Under the pieces are notes generated by a model. That model was not told where the DNA came from. It saw only the letters and a list, made by a program, of their open reading frames with translations, and made no database searches. A program made the translations under genes and the position numbers. Below, one piece after another: positions 20,974 through 28,443 of a stretch of DNA of 40,930 bases; the stretch's first letter is position 1; each line of letters starts with the position of its first letter. This DNA comes from Lachnospiraceae bacterium (GTDB taxonomy: Bacteria; Bacillota; Clostridia; Lachnospirales; Lachnospiraceae): contig CAJTFX010000039.1 in NCBI GenBank assembly GCA_910575555.1, positions 1 to 40,930 of the forward strand, read 5' to 3'.

Positions 20974-21246
20974 TTAATTTCTCTTTTCTTTTTGATAGGC
21001 TTCTATCAGTTTTTCTTTTTCTTTCCGGGTCATTTTCTTGATTTGTGCTTCCCGCTGCATGGCTTCCTGTTTCGTATCATGCTTTTCCTGATATGCCAGC
21101 TCCACCGGCCCGCGTCCTCTGGTATACCTGGCGCCCCGGCCTGCATTGTGGTCTTTGACCCGTTTGTCCAAATGATTCGTCCATCCTGTATACAGCGTCC
21201 CGTCACTGCACCGGAGGATATAAGTAATATTCTGTTTTTCTTTCAT
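20974..21246 (-). CDS. GIY-YIG domain protein (YhbQ/UPF0213-like)
   Basis: The start at 21246 is chosen because the domain begins right there ('MKEKQNITYILRCSDGTLYT') and GGGAG lies 9 bp upstream; 34 further codons upstream are open but unrelated. The 90-residue protein contains the GIY-YIG core variant 'YILRCSDGTLYTGWT', the conserved Arg region ('DKRVKDHNAGRGARYTRGRG') and Glu in 'QEAMQREAQIKKMTRKEKEK'. Single-domain members are small nucleases or DNA/RNA-binding proteins of poorly known role. Confidence 0.88.
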   Translation of the reverse strand: MKEKQNITYILRCSDGTLYTGWTNHLDKRVKDHNAGRGARYTRGRGPVELAYQEKHDTKQEAMQREAQIKKMTRKEKEKLIEAYQKEKRN

Positions 21247-21627
21247 CAGCGGCTCCCTGTTATGTAAAGAGACTGCAAGCAGTCTCCTGTATGCAAAAGC
21301 AGCACGGTAAAACTGGTATTTTTCTAAATAGGAGATAAGACGAAACATTTCAAAAACTGGTAAAAGAGCCAGTGCTGCGTACGTTCTGTTGCTTATACTC
21401 TATGTTATGAAAAATACCGGAAACTGTGCCTGTTTTCTTCGGTATTGCAATAAACTTTTATTCTTATTTTCACACATAATACTGGTAAAGTTCAAGAAAA
21501 ATTTTGAGATTTGCCGCCGATTTTCTGCTATATGGATTTTCAAACACATGCTGTAACATGGCTTTTCAAACACACGCTGCAATTTGGCGTGTGTTTGAAA
21601 ATGCCTGAGCCCTGCGGCAAACTTTTA
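21247..21627. other. Intergenic region with hairpins, no gene
   Basis: No credible coding region is seen. It contains GCAGCAC (21299-21305) complementary to GTGCTGC near 21373, and a perfect 15-bp hairpin at 21563-21601 described separately. It separates the GIY-YIG gene from the end of the spoIIQ-like gene; both genes are on the minus strand, so the promoter of the GIY-YIG gene should be in the left part. Confidence 0.5.
21563..21601 (-). terminator. Perfect 15-bp hairpin after the spoIIQ-like gene
   Basis: TTTTCAAACACACGC (21563-21577) / GCGTGTGTTTGAAAA (21587-21601), 27 bp after the spoIIQ-like stop on the minus strand. A third, direct half-copy (TTTTCAAACACATGC) lies at 21536-21550. There is no T-run after the stem, so it may be a structural repeat rather than a classical terminator. 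Confidence 0.5.
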
Positions 21628-22419
21628 TTATTCCAGATATTCCATGGGATTCACTGGCTGATTATCTTTCAGCAATTGAAAATAGAGATTGGAGCCTTCC
21701 ACAGAATAATATTTGGTGGGTTCGCTGACATAGCCGAGAATCTCTCCGCTGTCCACATAATCGCCCTGGTTTTTGGGGACTTCTTTTAACTGTCCGTAGC
21801 GGGCGCTGTATCCGTCGCCCATATCCACCGTCATGGTAAGCCCTGTTTCCTCACTGGTTTCAATGGAAACCACTTCTCCGGAAGCCACTGCGTTCACAGG
21901 AGTATTCACAGCCGCCTGGAGAATAACCGCCGGATTATATTTGTACTGATCCAAAGTTGCAAAATATACGGTCTGATCCATGTTGTAGTTTAAAATAACA
22001 TTTCCCTGCAGAGGCCAGCTTAAATCCGCCGCTGCGTCAAAATGAAGCTCCGGCTGCACAGGAGCGCTGGTTTCTGCCACCACCTCCGGCTCATCCATAA
22101 AATCATCTTCCACCGGCTCAATCATACCGGATACTTCTTCTGTCTCTTCTTCCTCTTTTTTCTTGGCTTTCATCCGGGCTTTGGCTTCTGCTGCCGCCTG
22201 TTCTCTGGCTTTTTCCACGGCCGCCTGTTCTCTCGCCGCGTCCTCTTCTTTTGCCTGCTGCACCTGCTGCTGACGCTCTTTCGCCAGCTGTTCTTCCTGT
22301 TCCCGTTCCTGTCCTGCATAATACAGGCCCAACATGCCAAATGCTGCCACTACCATAATCACCGCAGCCACAAGATAGGATTTCCGATTGAAAAATGCTG
22401 CAAATTTTTTATTTCTCAT
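21628..22419 (-). CDS. SpoIIQ-like M23-fold protein, probably non-catalytic
   Basis: The start at 22419 follows AAGGTGA at 5 bp; the ATG 15 bp upstream overlaps that site. The 263-residue protein has one N-terminal membrane helix (about 14-35), a charged coiled-coil-like stretch (Gln/Glu/Ala/Lys-rich, about 36-95) and a C-terminal M23/LytM fold ('WPLQGNVILNYNMDQTVYF'...'PVNAVASGEVVSI'...'GDYVDSGEILGYV'). The zinc ligands of active M23 enzymes are absent: the H-x(3)-D position reads 'YNPAVILQA', and the HLHFE-type motif reads 'NLYFQL'. Position directly after spoIID points to the SpoIIQ role in engulfment and the mother cell-forespore channel. Confidence 0.8.
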   Translation of the reverse strand: MRNKKFAAFFNRKSYLVAAVIMVVAAFGMLGLYYAGQEREQEEQLAKERQQQVQQAKEEDAAREQAAVEKAREQAAAEAKARMKAKKKEEEETEEVSGMIEPVEDDFMDEPEVVAETSAPVQPELHFDAAADLSWPLQGNVILNYNMDQTVYFATLDQYKYNPAVILQAAVNTPVNAVASGEVVSIETSEETGLTMTVDMGDGYSARYGQLKEVPKNQGDYVDSGEILGYVSEPTKYYSVEGSNLYFQLLKDNQPVNPMEYLE

Positions 22420-22509
22420 CCTGTCACCTTCCATTTCTGTTTGTTTTTTCCTTCTTATTCTTGCCGGAAAAACAAGGATTATTCAGGATAAAAAATAAAA
22501 TTCAAAGAT

Positions 22510-23514
22510 TTACTTTTTTTCGATGGAAACATCTTTATAATAATACTGCAGGATTTCCTGATAAGTTTTCCCCTCTTTGGCCAGTTCATTGGCTCCGTAC
22601 TGGCTGAGCCCCAGGCCGTGTCCCAGTCCCTTTGTGACAATGCGTATTTTATTTTCTACTTCTTTCAGGTAAAAGCAGGAGGAATTCAGATTCAGGCAGT
22701 TCCGGAATTCTTCTCCCGTCACAGTTTTCTCTCCGATTGTCACCTGGACTGCATAATCTGCGCCGTCCCGCTGAGTGACAGTTACGGCATCCATTACATT
22801 GTCTTTTGGAATCTCGGGACAAAGTTCTTTTATTTTATCTGCAAATTCTTCTTGTTCCAGGAAAACAACTTTCAGAAAATCCGGAGAGGGAATATCCATT
22901 CCGCTGTCTGTGCCGGCCAGATAGGGCTCGTCCTCCCGCAAAAAAGCTTCTTTTGCATTTCTGGTCTTTCCTGCGCTGACGGCGTGAAATGCCGGCTGAA
23001 TAGGCGTTCCATTGTAAAGCAGAATTTCTCCCTTTGTAGCCTGTGCCGCTTCTTCCAATTGCTGATAATTCTGTTCGAACCCCTCCTGCCCCCACAATTC
23101 CAGCATTTCTTCTCTGGACATGGATTCGGGCAGTTTCTGGCCTTCTGTTTCCAATGCCAGAGTCAGCGCCGTTCTGGCAATTACCGCCTGGGCTTTCACC
23201 GCCTCCCTCTGATAATCCAGGGGAATTTGTTTTGCCAGGATACCGGTAAGATATCCTTCCACATCCTGTTTTGCATCTGTTTTCTTAAGGCCGGGGCTTT
23301 CTTTCTCATCGGATGTTTTCTGCGGATCGGAGTTTTCTTCTTCATCGGATGTTTTCTGCGGGCCGGAGTTTTCCTTTGCTGGTTCCTTCAACGCTTCCTG
23401 GATTGTCCCGGTTCCTGTGCTTGTCTCCCCGCCCTGAAACACCAGAGTGACCACATAGGGCACTGTAATTACAAGAATGCAGACTGCCAGGCATGTTTTT
23501 ATTTTTTCTTTCAA
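22510..23514 (-). CDS. spoIID: SpoIID/LytB domain protein
   Basis: Start is a TTG at 23514 behind AAGGGGGTG. The 334-residue protein has an N-terminal membrane helix (7-27), a repetitive acidic linker with two KTSDE units (about 54-72) and the SpoIID domain ('YQREAVKAQAVIARTALTLA', 'AFHAVSAGKTRNAKEAF', 'FRNCLNLNSSCFYL', 'GLGHGLGLSQYGANELAKEG'). SpoIID is the lytic transglycosylase that removes stem-less peptidoglycan during engulfment. The catalytic Glu of the usual AxEMP motif is Gln here ('GILAKQIP', Q96). It is followed after 90 bp by the spoIIQ-like gene in one operon. Confidence 0.88.
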   Translation of the reverse strand: MKEKIKTCLAVCILVITVPYVVTLVFQGGETSTGTGTIQEALKEPAKENSGPQKTSDEEENSDPQKTSDEKESPGLKKTDAKQDVEGYLTGILAKQIPLDYQREAVKAQAVIARTALTLALETEGQKLPESMSREEMLELWGQEGFEQNYQQLEEAAQATKGEILLYNGTPIQPAFHAVSAGKTRNAKEAFLREDEPYLAGTDSGMDIPSPDFLKVVFLEQEEFADKIKELCPEIPKDNVMDAVTVTQRDGADYAVQVTIGEKTVTGEEFRNCLNLNSSCFYLKEVENKIRIVTKGLGHGLGLSQYGANELAKEGKTYQEILQYYYKDVSIEKK

Positions 23515-23673
23515 TAAAGCACCCCCTTCTCAGACTATATGATTGGGGATTAGGAAGTATGCATTTAATTTTTTCAAACAAATGTTCTTATTTTTCTTGC
23601 ATTTTTCTCAGCCTTGTGTTATGATAATTTCAGAACATGAGTTCGCACATGTATGTAAAGGGGCCGTTCATTT

Positions 23674-25026
23674 ATGAATTTACAGAAAAACATGAGTTTA
23701 CTGGAGAAATTAACAATCCTGTCTGACGCCGCCAAGTACGATGTCGCCTGCACCTCAAGCGGCATAGACCGGAAGGGAACCGGCAGGGGAATGGGTAATG
23801 CCATTGCACCCGGCGTCTGCCACAGCTTTTCTGCCGATGGCAGATGCATCTCGCTTCTGAAGATTTTATTTACCAATGAATGCATCTTCAACTGCGCCTA
23901 CTGTCTGAATAACTGCGGCACAGATGTGGCCCGGGCTTCTTTTACGCCGGAAGAAATCTGCACCCTTACCATGGAATTCTACCGCCGCAATTACATTGAG
24001 GGATTGTTTTTAAGCTCCGGCATCCTGATCAGCCCCAACTATACCATGGATCTGATTTACCAGACCATCTATCAGCTGCGCAATGTCCATCACTTCCAGG
24101 GATATATCCATGTGAAGTCCATTCCCGGCGCCGATCCGCTGCTGATAGAAAAGACCGGCTTCCTTGTTGATCGTATGAGCGTCAACCTGGAGCTTCCTAC
24201 GGCTGACGGACTGCGCCGGCTTGCCCCCTGCAAGTCCCGCAATACCATCTTGAAGCCTATGCGTCAGATTCAGAACCGGATCACGGACAATAAGCAGGAG
24301 TTGACGGTTTACCGGGAAGCTCCGCGGTTTGTGCCTGCCGGACAGTCCACCCAGATGATTATCGGCGCTACTCCGGAGAATGATTTTCAGATTATGAGCG
24401 TTGCAGAGGGACTTTACCAGAAGTTTCAGCTTAAGCGTGTTTTCTATTCCGCCTTTGTCAATGTAAACGGCAACTCTATGCTGCCTGCCCTGCCCGGAGG
24501 CCCTCCGCTGCTGAGGGAACACCGGCTGTACCAGGCGGACTGGCTGCTGCGCTACTACCATTTCCAGGTTTCAGAACTGCTGTCGGAAGATCGCCCGGAC
24601 TTTAATATTTTTCTGGACCCCAAGTGCGATTGGGCGCTGCGCCATTTAGAATATTTCCCGGTGGAAATTAATAAGGCTTCCTATCAGACGCTGCTGCGGG
24701 TGCCGGGCATTGGCTACAAGTCTGCGGAGCGCATTGTGAAAGCAAGAAAAAGGAATCGTCTTAACTTTGATGATCTGAAGAAAATCGGCGTAGTTCTGAA
24801 ACGCGCCCTGTATTTCATTACCTGCTCCGGCAAAATGATGTACAACACCAAGCTGGAGGAAAACTATATCTGTGAGAATTTAATGCGGGATAAGACTCAG
24901 CTTCCCAAAGACATCCGGGAAAGCGGCTATCAGCAGCTCAGCTTTTTTGACAAAGATATGCGCTCTGAGTTCCAACTGACAGACGCCCGGATACTTCCGC
25001 CAGGACAGCAGATTGTTACCGTTTAG
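23674..25026 (+). CDS. Putative DNA modification/repair radical SAM protein (TIGR03916-like)
   Basis: A 450-residue protein with the radical SAM cluster C-x3-C-x2-C (C70, C74, C77 in 'TNECIFNCAYCLNN'), a TIM-barrel core and a C-terminal helix-hairpin-helix ('QTLLRVPGIGYKSAERIVKA') that suggests DNA binding. 'AAKYDVACTSSG' and 'FLSSGI' are typical of the family that always pairs with a TIGR03915-type protein. I read the start at 23674, within 'gttcatttatg', with a weak ribosome site. The partner follows 74 bp downstream. The reaction is unknown; a role in DNA repair or base modification is proposed for the family from context. Confidence 0.88.
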   Translation: MNLQKNMSLLEKLTILSDAAKYDVACTSSGIDRKGTGRGMGNAIAPGVCHSFSADGRCISLLKILFTNECIFNCAYCLNNCGTDVARASFTPEEICTLTMEFYRRNYIEGLFLSSGILISPNYTMDLIYQTIYQLRNVHHFQGYIHVKSIPGADPLLIEKTGFLVDRMSVNLELPTADGLRRLAPCKSRNTILKPMRQIQNRITDNKQELTVYREAPRFVPAGQSTQMIIGATPENDFQIMSVAEGLYQKFQLKRVFYSAFVNVNGNSMLPALPGGPPLLREHRLYQADWLLRYYHFQVSELLSEDRPDFNIFLDPKCDWALRHLEYFPVEINKASYQTLLRVPGIGYKSAERIVKARKRNRLNFDDLKKIGVVLKRALYFITCSGKMMYNTKLEENYICENLMRDKTQLPKDIRESGYQQLSFFDKDMRSEFQLTDARILPPGQQIVTV

Positions 25027-25100
25027 CTTGAACGTTTTATATAACTTGAAAATGAACGGAAATAAATGTGTGAATAAAAAGAAAAGAATGGAGAACTGCC

Positions 25101-25895
25101 ATGTATGTATTCATATGCGAGAACAGCATTGACGGAATTTTTACCGGCGTCTATGACGCCTGGGCCAGTAAATACGGACATGCAAATATTTCCCTTACCG
25201 CCTGTCCGCCGGACAACTACACTTTATTTGACGAATACATCACAGTCTCCACCGATTATGAGAAAAGTGAAAAAGTCGCACGCACATTGTTTCGCCGTCT
25301 GGGAGAGGAAACATATACGGAATTGTGCCAGGCGGCCGCTGCATTAGAGGAACCCGCCGGACGAAAGAAACATCTGGACAAAGCAGACGCTCTTTACCGC
25401 ACCATTGTACTGGCATTATCCCTGAAAGACGGCAGCAAGGTACTGAATTATCTGGGAGAGCCTTACGTCAACCGGGTATTTCAGCTTTCCAGAAGCACCG
25501 GCAATGAAGCTCATCATCTGCTTGGCTTCCTGCGGTTTCAGGAATTGGAAAACGGCCTGCTTTTTGCCAGAATCCATCCTAAGAATCATGTACTTCCTTT
25601 TTTGGGAGAACACTTTTCCGACCGGCTTCCCCAGGAAAACTTCATGATTTATGACGCCTCCCACAGCCTGGCTGCCCTCCATCCCCAGGGGAAAGGATTC
25701 TTTCTGACAGATACCTGCAGCCTGAATGAAGATATGCTGAACCGGTTTTCCCCGGAAGAACTGGAATATCAGAAGCTCTGGTGCGGATTTTTCGACAACA
25801 TTGCCATTGAAGCCCGAATCAATCCCAGGCTCCAGAACCAGAATATTCTGAAACGCTTCCAGAAGGATGTAATAGAATTTCAAAAAAAGCGGTAA
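25101..25895 (+). CDS. TIGR03915/DUF4130 family partner of the radical SAM protein
   Basis: A 264-residue protein starting 'MYVFICENSIDGIFTGVYDA', the typical N-terminus of the family, with 'KVLNYLGEPYVNRVFQLSRS', 'EAHHLLGFLRFQEL' and 'FAQ/RIHPKNHVLPFLGEHF' motifs. In many bacteria the domain is fused to a uracil-DNA glycosylase-like module; here it stands alone. GGAGAA precedes the start. It is in one operon with the radical SAM gene and converges with rsmA (51 bp between the stops). Confidence 0.87.
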   Translation: MYVFICENSIDGIFTGVYDAWASKYGHANISLTACPPDNYTLFDEYITVSTDYEKSEKVARTLFRRLGEETYTELCQAAAALEEPAGRKKHLDKADALYRTIVLALSLKDGSKVLNYLGEPYVNRVFQLSRSTGNEAHHLLGFLRFQELENGLLFARIHPKNHVLPFLGEHFSDRLPQENFMIYDASHSLAALHPQGKGFFLTDTCSLNEDMLNRFSPEELEYQKLWCGFFDNIAIEARINPRLQNQNILKRFQKDVIEFQKKR

Positions 25896-25946
25896 TTAAT
25901 CTCCGGGCGCCGGAATCAGGTCCGTCCAGAACATTGATGAACTCTA

Positions 25947-26813
25947 TTATAGATAATGGCCCAGAACATTGCTCAATTCTGCAAATTGTTCCAAGGTTAA
26001 AGCCTCTCCCCGTATCCCCGGATTCAGTCCCAGTTTCTCCAATGCGCCTGCAATCTGCTCCTTTGAGGCTGAGATTTCCGGCGAATTATTTAATCCGTTT
26101 ACCAGGGTTTTGCGCCTCTGGTTAAAAGATGCGCGAATGATACAAAACATCAGCCTTTCGTTTTCTGTCTGTACTGCTGCTTTCTCATGCCTCACTAACC
26201 GGATCACCGCACTTCCCACTTTAGGTCTGGGCATAAAGCAGTTGGGCGGTACATTGGCAATGATTTCCGGTTTGGCATAGTACTGAACCGCCAGAGACAA
26301 CGCTCCGTAATCCTTGCTTCCCGGCCCTGCCTGCATACGCTCCGCCACTTCCTTCTGAACCATTATAGTGATGCTGTCTACCGGCACATGGCTTTCAAAC
26401 AATCCCATAATAATCGGCGTTGTAATATAATAGGGCAAATTAGCCACTACCTTAATGGGATTGCCGCCATTCTTTTTCTGAGCCAGACCATTGATATCCA
26501 CTTTGAGGATATCTTCATTGATTACCTCCACATTCTCATAATCATGCAGAGTTTCCTCCAGAATGGGAATTAAGTTCCGGTCGATTTCCACTGCCGTTAC
26601 TTCTCTGGCATTTTCGCAGAGATATTGGGTCATTGTGCCGATTCCCGGCCCGATTTCCAACACAAAATCCTCTCTGGTAATTCCGGCTGCGCCGATAATT
26701 TTCTCCAGGACTCTGGGATCTATCAGAAAATTCTGGCCAAATTTCTTCTGAAAATTAAAATGATACTTCTGCAATACCGCTATGGTATTCTGCGGTTTTC
26801 CTAAATCTGCCAT
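25947..26813 (-). CDS. rsmA: 16S rRNA (adenine1518/1519-N6) dimethyltransferase
   Basis: A 288-residue protein with the expected SAM motif ('VLEIGPGIGTMTQYL'), motif II ('VTAVEIDRNL'), catalytic NLPYYI and 'FMPRPKVGSAVIRL' of KsgA/RsmA, plus the C-terminal domain 'FNQRRKTLVNGL'. It dimethylates two adjacent adenines in helix 45 during 30S maturation. Start chosen at ATG 26813, preceded by 'ggatggagg'. Identification is secure. Confidence 0.97.
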   Translation of the reverse strand: MADLGKPQNTIAVLQKYHFNFQKKFGQNFLIDPRVLEKIIGAAGITREDFVLEIGPGIGTMTQYLCENAREVTAVEIDRNLIPILEETLHDYENVEVINEDILKVDINGLAQKKNGGNPIKVVANLPYYITTPIIMGLFESHVPVDSITIMVQKEVAERMQAGPGSKDYGALSLAVQYYAKPEIIANVPPNCFMPRPKVGSAVIRLVRHEKAAVQTENERLMFCIIRASFNQRRKTLVNGLNNSPEISASKEQIAGALEKLGLNPGIRGEALTLEQFAELSNVLGHYL

Positions 26814-27021
26814 GGTTCCTCCATCCTGTGTGATTCTTCGTATTGTGTTTTGTTTCAGCGGAGCTGATGAAATTGTTTATGCGAAGCCCTGTATCTTCTT
26901 TTGGGCTGAATGCATATGAAACTATATTCTAACCGATTATACATGGTTTTTCAGAAGATGGCAATCTGTTTTGTAATGCTGACTTGAAAATGTTATGGGG
27001 GATTTCAAATGTGTATTAATC

Positions 27022-27132
27022 TACAGCGAACTTTTGTCTTTGGATACGGACAGAACTACCGGATTGCCGTTTGCTTAGCCAAAGGGCAATCCGGTAGTTC
27101 CTGTGTATCGAAATATAGATTGTTCGCTGTAT
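27022..27132. repeat. Large imperfect inverted repeat (about 111 bp)
   Basis: The inner arms GAACTACCGGATTGCC (27053-27068) and GGCAATCCGGTAGTTC (27085-27100) are perfectly complementary over 16 bp; the 16-base loop can pair further (TTTG/CAAA). The outer arms TACAGCGAAC (27022-27031) and GTTCGCTGTA (27123-27132) are also perfect, with a diverged stretch between inner and outer arms that keeps equal spacing. This looks like a MITE or other non-coding palindromic element. The remainder of the 640-bp gap between rsmA and the LysR gene (26814-27453) holds no recognisable gene. Confidence 0.8.
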
Positions 27133-27453
27133 TACTAGTGCATCGAAAATTAAATAACTGCTATATTCACGCAGGATATGCTTTCGAGAGTGCAGGAAAA
27201 AACGCAGGCGTTGAAGTGTTTGCAAGTTTGTCGATAGTAATTGCGTAACCCACTGTAAAATACCTGTCCTCAACAAAATCTTGTAAACCCTATTCAAAGA
27301 TGCTAAACTTAAAGCAATGTGAATTTAAAGAAAATGTCTGTTCAACGAAAATAAAAAGATATACCTGTATATTCCGGCTCGGATATGCCGGATTCGAAAA
27401 GCATTGGCTGAGATTAAGAGGAAAATAGATTGCTAACTAAGGAGATGTATACC

Positions 27454-28314
27454 ATGGATACAAAGGACATTCGGTGTTTTTGCCGTGTATATGAAGAACG
27501 GGGGATCAATCAGGCAGCAAAGCAGCTTTTTATCACTCCCCAAGGGCTTAGCAGGATTATTACAAAACTGGAAGCAGAATTACAAACGACTCTCTTTGAA
27601 CGTTCCGTAAGGGGGCTTTGTCCGACTGCAAGCGGGTCATATTTGTATGAGAATTGCCGGGAGCTATTAAACAGGCTGGATGATATAGAAATTGGAATTC
27701 ATCGGATTGAGCGAATGGACAAAGAACTTCAGCTTGGATTTTCGTGCGGGGTATTAAATGTATTCCCATTCCATACGTTGGAACGATTTAAAACAGAAAA
27801 TGCTGATATACAGATTCAGTGGGAAGAATTGGAAAACCAGGAGGTTATTGATAAAATTTTTCAGGGGATCATTGATGCGGGGTTTGTAATTGGCAGTATT
27901 GGACGAAACGGATTATATACAAGGGAAATGTATCAACGCGGGATGGATGCTTTGGTATATGAAGGACATCCACTATATGACAGGGAGCTTCTTTCAGTTA
28001 ATGATCTACGGGATGAGCCCTTGATCATGCTTAATGAAAAATTTTCCTGCTATCATAATTTTGTGGGGCGCTGCAAAGATTTTGGATTTATTCCCCTGAT
28101 CCGCGTTAAGACAATGGAAGTCCAGCTAATCTATCGGTTTTGCAGGGAAAAAATGGGAATTGGGATTGATACAAATATCCATAAACATGATATAAGTATG
28201 GATGGCATACACCGGATTAAATTGCAGGATGCATTTTCATGGAAAATATCCATAGTGTGCAAGGAAGACCGCAAAAAAGAAGCATTGATAAGAAAGTTAA
28301 TAGACATTTTTTAA
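27454..28314 (+). CDS. LysR family transcriptional regulator
   Basis: The start at 27454 is 9 bp after AAGGAG; an in-frame ATG nine bases upstream touches that site. The 286-residue protein has the N-terminal LysR HTH ('FCRVYEERGINQAAKQLFIT', 'GLSRIITKLEAELQTTLFER') and a periplasmic-binding-like effector domain ('ELQLGFSCGVLNVFPFHTLE', 'IDAGFVIGSIG'). It has its own terminator and precedes, on the same strand, the reductase-transporter pair it most likely controls. A TTGTTA-N6-TAACAA dyad upstream of the reductase is a candidate site. Confidence 0.9.
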   Translation: MDTKDIRCFCRVYEERGINQAAKQLFITPQGLSRIITKLEAELQTTLFERSVRGLCPTASGSYLYENCRELLNRLDDIEIGIHRIERMDKELQLGFSCGVLNVFPFHTLERFKTENADIQIQWEELENQEVIDKIFQGIIDAGFVIGSIGRNGLYTREMYQRGMDALVYEGHPLYDRELLSVNDLRDEPLIMLNEKFSCYHNFVGRCKDFGFIPLIRVKTMEVQLIYRFCREKMGIGIDTNIHKHDISMDGIHRIKLQDAFSWKISIVCKEDRKKEALIRKLIDIF

Positions 28315-28344
28315 ATTGGAAACGCGTATCAATAATTTGTTGGC

Positions 28345-28382
28345 AGCTGTTATCTTTTTAATGATAGATAACAGCTTTTTTT
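28345..28382 (+). terminator. Terminator of the LysR gene
   Basis: AGCTGTTATC (28345-28354) / GATAACAGCT (28367-28376) followed by TTTTTT. Confidence 0.88.
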
Positions 28383-28397
28383 CATGCTATTCTAATA

Positions 28398-28415
28398 TTG
28401 TTAAGAAAATAACAA
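28398..28415 (+). promoter_or_regulatory. Candidate LysR binding dyad
   Basis: TTGTTA (28398-28403), six bases, TAACAA (28410-28415), perfect 6-bp arms, 29 bp before the reductase start. It contains the T-N11-A pattern of LysR sites. Binding is inferred. Confidence 0.5.
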
Positions 28416-28443
28416 ATATCCATCTGAAAAAGGAGGAAAAACC

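Noticed and set aside
22618-23517. 299-codon plus-strand open frame opposite spoIID
   Set aside because: Mirror of a recognised coding sequence with unnatural composition and no start signal.
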